DNA from: Phycisphaerae bacterium
Lineage (GTDB): Bacteria > Planctomycetota > Phycisphaerae > SM23-33
DNA length: 57,714 bases
Assembly (NCBI GenBank): GCA_009783465.1
Contig: WRDM01000013.1
Location: 1-57,714, forward strand
Direction: 5' to 3'
A model generated the notes under the pieces. That model had not been told where the DNA came from. It saw only the letters and a list, made by a program, of their open reading frames with translations, and ran no database searches. This document shows, piece after piece, positions 24,295 through 35,395 of the stretch; positions within the stretch are counted from its first letter, which is position 1; every line of letters starts with the position of its first letter. The position numbers and the translations under genes were made by a program.

Positions 24295-24539
24295 GCCAGT
24301 AGCCAATAGCAGGGCGACGCATGGTCATTCCTCTTTTTCGCGTGATCGTCGTATTGGCTCAACTGGCCGCAGGCCCTGCCATTTTGCGTTGTCAAACGGC
24401 GTAAGTGACAGAGCGTTTCGTTTGTCACAACGATCTACAACGCAAAATGGCAGGGCCTGCGGCCAGTGACGACTAAACACGACGATCACGCGAAAAACCG
24501 GGCAACACATTTGCGTTTGCCCTGCTACTGGCTACTGGC
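24295..24539. repeat. Four-layer concentric palindrome
   Basis: From outside to inside: GCCAGTAGCCAATAGC (left) against GCTACTGGCTACTGGC (right); GGGCGACGCATG against TTGCGTTTGCCC; CTTTTTCGCGTGATCGTCGT against ACGACGATCACGCGAAAAA; and the core palindrome ACTGGCCGCAGGCCCTGCC at 24362 against its complement ending at 24467. Each layer is a word that also occurs alone or in other combinations elsewhere in the window. The right end supplies the stop codon of the DUF6485-like gene. Confidence 0.92.
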
Positions 24540-24735
24540 TCGTCAACTTCCACGCCTTCGCGAATGCTTTGAAGCTGCGGTCGTAGGCCTTCTCCGCCTC
24601 GGGCGGGAAGCAGCAGCCGGGCAGTTGTTGGCTGGCGAGGTGTTGTCGCAGGCAGTCGCAACACAGCCCCCGCGTGCCACAGGACATGTACGTGCAGGTG
24701 CAGGCGTCGGCGTTGGATTCTTTTTTGCAGTTCAT
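24532..24735 (-). CDS. DUF6485-like small Cys-rich protein
   Basis: A 67-residue protein with many cysteines (MNCKKES, ACTCTYMSCGTRGLCCDCLRQH, PGCCFPPEAEKAYDRSFKAF). The spacing resembles the small cytosolic proteins grouped as DUF6485, likely metal-binding. Function is unknown. The stop codon TAG and the preceding codons (TSQ) lie in a CCAGTAGC heptamer array at the right end of the palindrome block. The gene stands alone, 76 bp downstream of the CBM9-like gene in the same direction. Confidence 0.75.
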   Translation of the reverse strand: MNCKKESNADACTCTYMSCGTRGLCCDCLRQHLASQQLPGCCFPPEAEKAYDRSFKAFAKAWKLTSQ

Positions 24736-24811
24736 GCGGCCTCCAAAAATGTGTTCAACGGCTTGCCGGTTTGCGCTGTAAAACGTTCCTGTCGCATAAA
24801 CGCAGGATTAC

Positions 24812-25513
24812 CTACTCGAAACGTAACTCCCCGAAAAATTCGGGGCGATGGAAGCTCGGATGCGGCCAGTCGATCCATGCCCAGGCGGCGAATTGGTCGT
24901 CGGTTTTTCCGCCGCAGCGGTAGGCGTTGCATCGCCAGGCCGAGCCGCGCGTCGGGCGGACAGACTCGCCGGTGAACTCGGACAATGTCGCAAAGGGGAT
25001 CCTCGCCGCCAGCCACCAGCCGTTATCGGCGGGCGACTCCTGCTTCGTCGGCCCGCTCACGGAGGAGACCACCGTAATCGTCTCCGCCAGCGGGGCGGAC
25101 ACGAGCGACCGGCTGACCCCGCCGCCGCTGCCGGCAGGCCCCCACCCCAGATGCACCGTGCCGCACGCGTTAACCTCGAAATTGAAATAGTCAGGCCCTT
25201 TGCCCGGATCGATCGTCGCGAAAAATTCCACGCAACTATCCCGACACACCGGCCCGTTCAACGCCACTGTCTCTGAAAAAATGTGCGAATCCTCGCAGGA
25301 AAACTGCAAAACCAACGCGACGTCATCGTACAGCACCCGCAGCACCGTCGCCTGCTTCGTCCCTTGCGCGTACCACGGGTACTGGTCAATCGTCAATACG
25401 TCGGCGCACTGCCACACCGTGCCGTCCACTTGGCCGGTGAGTGGAATACTGTCGGCCCGGCGGGCCGTGGCTCGCGGCAGGTGACGCGGAGAGTGAATCT
25501 GGGTTTCCGCCAT
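24812..25513 (-). CDS. CBM9-like sugar-binding domain protein
   Basis: A 233-residue protein consisting mainly of one beta-sandwich of the CBM9-like type used in sugar-binding and cytochrome-like contexts: LYDDVALVLQFSCEDSHIF, CRDSCVEFFATIDPGKGPDYFNFEVNACG, LAARIPFATLSEF and RCNAYRCGG... HPSFHRPEFFGELRF. The motif with D-S-C-V-E-F-F and the terminal FHxPEFFG are characteristic. No signal peptide is seen, so it may be cytoplasmic. AGGAG lies 6 bases before the ATG at 25513. A longer reading frame upstream runs through a repeat and is not used. A second CBM9-like domain is encoded in the lipoprotein at 26209-27432. Confidence 0.85.
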   Translation of the reverse strand: MAETQIHSPRHLPRATARRADSIPLTGQVDGTVWQCADVLTIDQYPWYAQGTKQATVLRVLYDDVALVLQFSCEDSHIFSETVALNGPVCRDSCVEFFATIDPGKGPDYFNFEVNACGTVHLGWGPAGSGGGVSRSLVSAPLAETITVVSSVSGPTKQESPADNGWWLAARIPFATLSEFTGESVRPTRGSAWRCNAYRCGGKTDDQFAAWAWIDWPHPSFHRPEFFGELRFE

Positions 25514-25522
25514 GATGCTCCT

Positions 25523-25691
25523 AACGTGACGCGGGCGTCTCGCCCGTGTGGGGCTTTGACAAGGAACAGGACGTACCGGACGGACAACGGAATCACGTCG
25601 ACACCTTCCACCGATCAGGCCAATGGAACGCACAAGGCGGGCGAGCCTGCCCTGCATAGCCTTGGCGAAACAGGGACGCCCGCGTCACGTT
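25523..25691. repeat. GTGACGCGGGCG hairpin filling a spacer
   Basis: AACGTGACGCGGGCGTC at 25523 faces GACGCCCGCGTCACGTT ending at 25691 (17 bp, perfect), with further pairing inside (CTCGCCCG and GCGGGCGAG). The element begins directly after the stop codon of apt and ends at the ribosome site of the CBM9-like gene, so it occupies the complete spacer. Confidence 0.92.
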
Positions 25692-26207
25692 TCACTCCGA
25701 TGAGACGTCAATCAATGAGTGCATGCGGTATCGCGAGAGCCGGTGGCGGCCCTTGAGGAACGACAGTTCGATCACGAACGCCAGGCCGACGATTTGGCCG
25801 CCCAGTTGTTCGATGAGTTGACACGCCGCCCCCACCGTGCCGCCCGTGGCGATCAGGTCGTCCACCACGAGCACCTTCTGCCCCGGCGCGATCGCGTCAA
25901 CGTGCATCTCGACGCTGTCGCGGCCGTATTCGAGGTCGTAACTGGCCTGGATCGTTTTGTACGGCAGCTTGCCGAGTTTCCGCACGGGCACGAATCCCAC
26001 GCCCAGCCGTTGCGCCACCAGGCTGCCGAAAATAAACCCGCGACTCTCAATGCCCACCACCGCCTCCACACCCGCGTCGGCGAACGGCACCGCCAGCCGA
26101 TCCACCACCTCCGCCAGCGCAGCCGCGTTGCCCAGCAGCGGCGTGATGTCCTTAAACACCACGCCTTTCTTCGGAAAATCCGGGATGTCGCGAATGAGGG
26201 TTTCCAT
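25692..26207 (-). CDS. apt: Adenine phosphoribosyltransferase
   Basis: Purine salvage: adenine and PRPP to AMP and pyrophosphate. 171 residues, the usual size. N-terminal IRDIPDFPKKGVVFKDITPLL is the family signature, GIESRGFIFG the adenine-side loop, and KVLVVDDLIATGGT (about residues 115-128) the PRPP-binding motif. The ATG at 26207 begins right after the stop of the upstream lipoprotein gene, suggesting coupled translation. A TTG at 26225 is a less likely start. Confidence 0.96.
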   Translation of the reverse strand: METLIRDIPDFPKKGVVFKDITPLLGNAAALAEVVDRLAVPFADAGVEAVVGIESRGFIFGSLVAQRLGVGFVPVRKLGKLPYKTIQASYDLEYGRDSVEMHVDAIAPGQKVLVVDDLIATGGTVGAACQLIEQLGGQIVGLAFVIELSFLKGRHRLSRYRMHSLIDVSSE

Positions 26208-26208
26208 A

Positions 26209-27432
26209 TTATTCACCCAGTACAACCGGCTGATAGCACGCGATGTTGTGGAACCACGCGAAGGTCGGGACGCTGGTGAGCAGTCGCATGGGGTGGGCTT
26301 GCGCTCCGGTTTCGGGATCCTTCGGCGCGGTGTCGACGCGGCAGGCCAGCATGTGGAACGTCGCGCCGGGCTTGACCTCGCCGAACGCGGGCAGCTCGCG
26401 GAAAGGCACGGCGATTTCCATTACGTAGCCGACCGGCTTGCCGTCCTTCTCCACGACGCGCCACGCGAATTGCATGCCTTCCATCGTCTCGGCGAAGCGG
26501 GCGTCGCCGCCCCATCGGTCGAGGACCTTGTAGCACAGGTTGTCCATGATCGACCCGGCCGCGTTGAACTCCAGCTCCCAGTACAGATTCCATCGCTTCG
26601 AGGGCAGGATGAAGACTTCGAAGCAGTCGTGGTTGTAGATCGGCCCGTCGCGTTCGATGAAGGGTGAGTCGAACGTCACGTCGTCGGCCTCGAAGGCGAA
26701 GTAGAGGTATTCCTCGTCCCAGAGGATCCGCAGCGAGGTTTTCTGCATGTCGGTTTCCGGCGTGGCGCCTTTGTTGAGCGTGTACCACGTGGTGATGGGC
26801 GTGGCGGCCTGCCAGGCTTCGTCGGAGAGGTCGGCGTCGACGGTGATTTTCGACGGCGCCCTGGCGATCGTCAGCGTCTCGGGACCTGTGTATCCGGCGG
26901 CGGCCTTCATCTGCGCCACCTGCCCGCCGATCACCCCGCGAATGTACCCCATGCCGCCTTCGTTGACGCCCTCCTTGCCTTCCAGGATGCCCAGAAACGT
27001 CTCGGTGGTCCTGGCGTCGAGGCTGTTGAAGGTCTCACGCAGAAAGGCCCTGTTTCGCGTCGGATGAAGCTGGCGGAATTCGGCGGCGAGTTGCTTGTCC
27101 GCGTCGGTCGCGAAGACCAGCTTCATCTGCTTCAACTGCTCACCCATCCGCCAGCGGATGTAGTCTATCCTGCCTGCATCGGCGCCCTTCTTGCCTTCCA
27201 GGATGCGGAGATAATTTTCGACGTCCTTATCGCTGGTGTGGCTGAAGGCATCGCCGATGCGAGCCATGTTTCGTGTGGGATAGAGTTCGCGGTACTCGGC
27301 GGCAAGCTGCTGATCCGCCTCGGTCGCAAACTCCTGCGGCCCGGCACAGCCGCCGACAACCAGAAACCCCAAGGCCAGCCACAGGCCAACGCTCGTCAAC
27401 AACCCGCTACGAACCGACGTGAATGCCATCAT
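26209..27432 (-). CDS. Lipoprotein with duplicated helical module and CBM9-like domain
   Basis: A 407-residue lipoprotein: the signal peptide ends in FLVVGGCAG, a lipobox. Two tandem copies of a module of about 70 residues follow (FATEADQQLAAEYRELYPTR... ILEGKKGADAGRIDYIRW... QLKQMK and FATDADKQLAAEFRQLHPTR... ILEGKEGVNEGGMGYIRG... QVAQMK). Then comes a CBM9-like beta-sandwich (EYLYFAFEADDVTFDSPF, HDCFEVFILPSKRWNLYWELEFNAAG, MEIAVPFRELPAFG). It probably binds sugars at the cell surface. The double ATG at 27432/27429 has AAGGGA just upstream. It is transcribed with apt, which seems functionally unrelated. Confidence 0.82.
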   Translation of the reverse strand: MMAFTSVRSGLLTSVGLWLALGFLVVGGCAGPQEFATEADQQLAAEYRELYPTRNMARIGDAFSHTSDKDVENYLRILEGKKGADAGRIDYIRWRMGEQLKQMKLVFATDADKQLAAEFRQLHPTRNRAFLRETFNSLDARTTETFLGILEGKEGVNEGGMGYIRGVIGGQVAQMKAAAGYTGPETLTIARAPSKITVDADLSDEAWQAATPITTWYTLNKGATPETDMQKTSLRILWDEEYLYFAFEADDVTFDSPFIERDGPIYNHDCFEVFILPSKRWNLYWELEFNAAGSIMDNLCYKVLDRWGGDARFAETMEGMQFAWRVVEKDGKPVGYVMEIAVPFRELPAFGEVKPGATFHMLACRVDTAPKDPETGAQAHPMRLLTSVPTFAWFHNIACYQPVVLGE

Positions 27433-27503
27433 GATTCCCTTTCGTGTATTCAACACCTGCCCGTCACTATACCGGACGCCCCCGCGCGAAACAACGGGGA
27501 TGA

Positions 27504-30899
<3,396 letters not shown>

Positions 30900-30941
30900 A
30901 AAACGCGCGAAGGTGGCTTCGCCTGTTTGCGTTGCGGGACA

Positions 30942-32903
30942 TCAACGATGGCCCACAACGCGTGCCGCACGCGTCAACGCTGCCACGGTCATCGCGATCG
31001 GATAGATTTGTTCGTGGTACCACAGGCTGGCGAAATACAGGCCGATCGGCGCGGGGTCGAACACGGCGCCCGCGTCGGTGCGGTCGATCAGCCACGCCAT
31101 GCCACGCTCGATGGCCGGCAGCAACGGCCCGGCGGGCAGGTGCGGTAAGTTTTTCGCCATCGCCCGCGCCGCGTCGTCGGGCATCCACCATTCGTCCTGC
31201 GGAATGCACAGCGCCTCGACCGCGACGGCCGTCTCCTCGATGCTCGACGACACGCCGCGACACGCGCCCCACCCGCCGTCGTCGTTCTGCTGCGCGAGCA
31301 GAAAGTCCAGCGCCGCCTGGCACCGCGGCGCAAGCTGGCCATACGTCATCAGCCCGCCCATGCCGTCGCCCTGCATCCACGGCGAAAATCCCGGCAGCGC
31401 CCGCGCCGTGCCGTACACGGGATTTCGCCCGCCCTCGGCCAACTCGTTGCCGAACCACAACGGCGTCCACGAACCCGCCGGCGATTGCGAACGCTCCAGG
31501 AACCGCCGCAGCCGCACCTCGGCGCCAAATCGCGAGGTCGACATCCGCCCCCATGCCCACATCGCGCGGGCGGCGTGCGCGGTCAGGTCGGGGCTGCTGC
31601 GGTCGAACGGCAGCCGCCCCCAGCCGCGGCAAAACGTCGGCACGCCCCCGTCGCGATTCTGCACGCCCGTCAGCCAGGCCAATCCACGATCGGCGGCCGC
31701 GTACGCCTCGCGAATCAGCGCGGCGATGTCCGGCGTGTTGTCCGCCTCCGCCTCCAGCGACGTGCACAGATGCGCCATCGCCAGCAGCGCCCCGGCCGTG
31801 TCGTCCGCGTCCGGCACGCCGCCGGACAAATCCGTCCATGCCCACCCGCCCGGCGCGGCGTCCGTGTACGGATGACGCCCGCGCTGCTGCCGGACAATCA
31901 GCGTCCGCAGCATGCCCGCGCGGTCGGCCACGCTCAACCACTCCGCCAGTCCGCGGCCGCCGTCGGTCGACAACGCGTTGATCGACAGCGTCGTCACCCA
32001 CGTGGCCAAATCCGTGTCGATGGGCCAACTGCCGTCGTCGCGGACCGTGTTGGCGAGGAACTCCCCACCCGCCGCCACCGACGGATGCCCGCCCTGCCCC
32101 GTCGACGCCAACGCCATCATCACGAAACTCGTCAGCGGCGCCGCCTCCAGAAACCCGCCGCTTACCGGCTGAATTTTCCGCAGCTTCGCGAGCGTCCGCT
32201 CCGCCACCGCCGACCGCACCCACCGCGACAACGGATTCCGCGAAGGCCGATGGCGATGCACCGCCTGGCCCACCGCGATCAACGCGGGCATGGCGTAACT
32301 GACCACCGGCAGCCGCAGCCATCGCAAGGCCGCGTGGGGCAGCGCCGCCGCCTCGAACGGCAACGACGGTATCGTCGACCACGGATTTGTTTTCCTTGCA
32401 TCGTCCGCCGCGCCGGCCTCGCCAAGCCGGCCGGCCAGGGCACACATCATCAGAATCGGCACGCAGAATGTGCGATCGTCCCCGTATCGCGCCGTCAACG
32501 CCTTCGCAATATCACCCGCCCGCGTCGAACCCGCCTGCCGACCGATGTACGCCTCCGCGCGGGAAACCGTCGCATCCGCCTCCGCGCCGCCGGCCCCACC
32601 GCCGCCGGCCTCGTCCACCGATAACGCCGACCACGCCAGCAACGTCGTGCTGAGATTCGACGGACTCACCGCCGTGTCCCCCCATCCGCCGTCACCGTTC
32701 TGATTCGCCCGCAGCCACGCCAACGCGCGACCGACCAACGGACCGCCCAACCCCGTCCGCGACAACGCAAACGCCGCCGTCGCCGTCGACAACGCCGAAC
32801 TCGACAACCGACCACGCCAACACCCGTCCGCGCCGCGCAACGACAGCAACCGCGCCCGCGAGCGTTCCAGAGTCCGCGCCAATATGTCCGCGTCTATGCC
32901 CAT
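30942..32903 (-). CDS. Squalene-hopene cyclase-like protein (class II terpene cyclase fold)
   Basis: A 653-residue protein of the alpha/alpha-toroid class. It has several QW-type motifs (WLRANQNGDGGWGD, TGVQNRDGGVPTF, LLAQQNDDGGWGA), the protonating DXDD motif as DADD at residues 365-368 (hopene cyclases have it near 375), and an end motif GLYFASLWYHEQIYPI. N-terminal WRGRLSSSALSTATAAFAL is typical for planctomycete SHC-like paralogues. It may cyclise squalene or another polyprenyl substrate; product unknown. The start at 32903 directly follows the stop of the DUF4159-type gene (TGAGATG), so the two are coupled. Its stop codon abuts a CTTCGCCTGTTTGCG repeat at 30908-30941. Confidence 0.87.
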   Translation of the reverse strand: MGIDADILARTLERSRARLLSLRGADGCWRGRLSSSALSTATAAFALSRTGLGGPLVGRALAWLRANQNGDGGWGDTAVSPSNLSTTLLAWSALSVDEAGGGGAGGAEADATVSRAEAYIGRQAGSTRAGDIAKALTARYGDDRTFCVPILMMCALAGRLGEAGAADDARKTNPWSTIPSLPFEAAALPHAALRWLRLPVVSYAMPALIAVGQAVHRHRPSRNPLSRWVRSAVAERTLAKLRKIQPVSGGFLEAAPLTSFVMMALASTGQGGHPSVAAGGEFLANTVRDDGSWPIDTDLATWVTTLSINALSTDGGRGLAEWLSVADRAGMLRTLIVRQQRGRHPYTDAAPGGWAWTDLSGGVPDADDTAGALLAMAHLCTSLEAEADNTPDIAALIREAYAAADRGLAWLTGVQNRDGGVPTFCRGWGRLPFDRSSPDLTAHAARAMWAWGRMSTSRFGAEVRLRRFLERSQSPAGSWTPLWFGNELAEGGRNPVYGTARALPGFSPWMQGDGMGGLMTYGQLAPRCQAALDFLLAQQNDDGGWGACRGVSSSIEETAVAVEALCIPQDEWWMPDDAARAMAKNLPHLPAGPLLPAIERGMAWLIDRTDAGAVFDPAPIGLYFASLWYHEQIYPIAMTVAALTRAARVVGHR

Positions 32904-32904
32904 C

Positions 32905-35208
32905 TCACTCGTTCCCCGCCGCGTGCAGGAGCACGTTGCAGAGCAGCCGGCGGGCGTCGGGGGTGGCGAGGCCTCGGCAGCCATGGAGCGTCGGGCCTGC
33001 CGCCGGCCCCGTCGCCGCCATGGGCGAGACGATGACGCGGAGTTTTCCGTCGATGATCCCGCCGTGGAGGAGGAGGCGGTTGGGCTTGCGGCGGGCGTTT
33101 TGCACGACGGCCGTCCATGCGGGCTTCGTCACGTCCGCGCCGCTTCCGCCGGCCAGTTGCCCGGTGATCACCGCGTGATCGGCGGGCAGTTCACGAACGT
33201 TCTCTTTGCCGCACAACGACTGCGCCAACTCCAGGCCGGCCTGAAACGCCTGCTCCTCGCCGACCGCGGAATCCACGAACAGCGTGCCGCCTCCACGCAG
33301 ATAATTCGCCAGCACCTGCCGCTGCTGGGCATCCAGGGTGAGATTCCCCGCCGCCGGCAGCCAGAGCAAATCGATCTCTGTCGGAACGGCGTGCGTCAAA
33401 TCCACGGCGTCGGCCTGCCGGACGCCCAGCGACATCGCCGACGTCAGCGCCTCGCCGACCCGGCCTGCCGCGTTGGGAAATCCCGCCCACGCGTCGCCCA
33501 GCTTCACGCGGGCAACGACAATCTCGCCCGCCATTTTCCCCGCCGAATCCGCCGGCGCAGCCGACGACGAAAACGGCGACGGCAACGCGCCCGAATCATG
33601 CACATATCGCAGCACGTTGGCCAGCAGGGCCGCACTCTCCATCCGCCGCCCGATGTGCCACGCGCCCGTCAGATCCTCCTCCAGCACGATCGCCCGCAGC
33701 CCCGTGAAATCGCGAAGCCCCGTCACGGCGGGTTTGAAATTCGACGGCAACGCGCCAATCGTCATCAACGGATGATCCGCCCCCACCAGAGTCGGCGTCA
33801 GCCCCGACGACGTGCGGGTCATGAAATCCCTCGCCTGCTGCGCGAATTTTTTGTCCCCGCCCAACGGCTGAACCAGCACGAACCCGCCGGCCTCGATGTA
33901 TCGTCGCAACGCGCCCGCCAACTTGCCCTCGAACGGGGCGGCCCCGTCCCACGTCATCAGCACCACCGGCAGGCCGCTCCGCGCGACGTCCTCCGCCGTC
34001 ACCCGCCGCCACGTCACCGGCTGTTTGAGCGACCGCCCCACCGCGCGAGAAACGTTCTCCACCGCGCACGGATCGAACTCCGTCCCCACCGCAAGCCAGC
34101 CAACCGCCTCGCTCTGCCTGGCCCGCGCCAGGCACTGCACCGCCAACGCCGTCGGCAGAATCCCCACGCCAGGCTGACCGCCCCCCTCCGCCGTCACGGT
34201 CGCGTCATGCCACAGCCCGCTACGCTGCTGCTGCCCGACCAACGCCGCCGCCAACTCGCGGTTGACCACCCGACCGGCCATGTCGTGCCAGCCCGACAAC
34301 CGCCCCGCCTGCTGAACCGCCGCCTGATACTGGCCAAGATAATCCTCGCCAAGCCCCTGCGGATACCGCGGAATTCTCGCGAGCGAATACCGAGACTCCA
34401 GCCATTCCCGCCCGTCGGCCAAGGCCTTGCGGTCGGCCTCCGGCGCCGGATTGGGCCTGCGCGGCGGCCTGGGCACCGTCGGATTCTCGCCCGCCAGACG
34501 CAACTGAATCACATGCAGGCTCACCAACGCCGCCGCCGTCGTCGAACCGTAACTGTCGCCCCGAAGCGCCGGCTCACTCGGCGAGCCGGGAGGATCGAAC
34601 CCCCACCCGCCGTCGCGATTCTGCAACTTCGTCCACCACGTCCGCGCGCTACGCCACACCGTCGGCGAAACATTCACCCCCGCGTCGGAGGCCTCGTGCA
34701 ACGCCAGCACCGCCGCCGCCGAATTCGTCGCGTCCGTCCAGTCCGCGCGAGGCGTCGGATTGTCCAGCCCATACCCCCACCCGCCGGATTTCTGCTGCTG
34801 CTTGACCAGCCACGCCGCGTCGGCCTGGAGCCTGTCGCCATACTCGCTCTGCGGCAACCGCGCGTACACGCGCGCCCGCGCCGCACGCACCTGCACCGTA
34901 CGCGGATCCAATCCAACCAGATACACCACCGCCGCCTTGACGGGCGCCTTATCCAACCCCTCGCCCGCCTCTAACGCCGCCAAAACCACCGCCGCCTCCG
35001 CCAAGCCCCGATACCGCCGAGCGTGCGCCGTCTCCCACGACCCGTTCGCCGCCTGCACGGAGTAAAGATACTGCAACCCGCCGGCAATCGCCGCGTCCAC
35101 TTGCGCCGCCGAAACCTCCCCCGACGCCCCCTGTGCCTCCGCCGACAGCGCAGCGAACAACAGCACCGCCAACAACGCCATCGCCAAAAATGTCCGCGTC
35201 CACGTCAT
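32905..35208 (-). CDS. Secreted squalene-cyclase-repeat protein with DUF4159-like domain
   Basis: A 767-residue protein with a signal peptide (MTWTRTFLAMALLAVLLFAALSAEA is too long to be cytoplasmic; cleavage near AEA). The N-terminal half has alpha-toroid repeats of the prenyltransferase/squalene-oxidase type (LVKQQQKSGGWGYG, LQNRDGGWGFDPPG, SYGSTTAAALVSL). The C-terminal half is a Rossmann-like DUF4159-type domain (LPVVLMTWDGAAPFEG, LRRYIEAGGFVLVQPLGG, RIGRRMESAALLANVLRYV in part), followed by a second such segment (TEIDLLWLPAAGN). The repeats lack a DXDD motif, so it is probably a binding or scaffolding protein. It is immediately upstream of the SHC-like gene. Confidence 0.82.
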   Translation of the reverse strand: MTWTRTFLAMALLAVLLFAALSAEAQGASGEVSAAQVDAAIAGGLQYLYSVQAANGSWETAHARRYRGLAEAAVVLAALEAGEGLDKAPVKAAVVYLVGLDPRTVQVRAARARVYARLPQSEYGDRLQADAAWLVKQQQKSGGWGYGLDNPTPRADWTDATNSAAAVLALHEASDAGVNVSPTVWRSARTWWTKLQNRDGGWGFDPPGSPSEPALRGDSYGSTTAAALVSLHVIQLRLAGENPTVPRPPRRPNPAPEADRKALADGREWLESRYSLARIPRYPQGLGEDYLGQYQAAVQQAGRLSGWHDMAGRVVNRELAAALVGQQQRSGLWHDATVTAEGGGQPGVGILPTALAVQCLARARQSEAVGWLAVGTEFDPCAVENVSRAVGRSLKQPVTWRRVTAEDVARSGLPVVLMTWDGAAPFEGKLAGALRRYIEAGGFVLVQPLGGDKKFAQQARDFMTRTSSGLTPTLVGADHPLMTIGALPSNFKPAVTGLRDFTGLRAIVLEEDLTGAWHIGRRMESAALLANVLRYVHDSGALPSPFSSSAAPADSAGKMAGEIVVARVKLGDAWAGFPNAAGRVGEALTSAMSLGVRQADAVDLTHAVPTEIDLLWLPAAGNLTLDAQQRQVLANYLRGGGTLFVDSAVGEEQAFQAGLELAQSLCGKENVRELPADHAVITGQLAGGSGADVTKPAWTAVVQNARRKPNRLLLHGGIIDGKLRVIVSPMAATGPAAGPTLHGCRGLATPDARRLLCNVLLHAAGNE

Positions 35209-35270
35209 CCCAACAGCGTATCACACGATGACATGTCAATCCATGAAAACAACACGAAGCCCAGGGCGAA

Positions 35271-35382
35271 GGGTGCACGCATGTATACTTTTCGGTTTTT
35301 CGCGTGAAACTCGTGTTCAGGCGCCACTGGCCGCCTGAACACGAGTTTCACGCGAAAAAAGGAATGTATATGCGTCTGCCCT
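35271..35382. repeat. Nested hairpin with GTGTTCAGGCG core
   Basis: TTTTTCGCGTGAAACTCGTG and TTCAGGCG on the left (to 35323) face CGCCTGAA and CACGAGTTTCACGCGAAAAA on the right, around a centre of CCACTGGC. Outside, GGGTGCACGCATGTAT at 35271 faces ATGTATATGCGTCTGCCC ending near 35381. It fills the spacer between the HpnA-like and DUF4159-type genes. Confidence 0.92.
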
Positions 35383-35395
35383 GACACAGTGCCAT

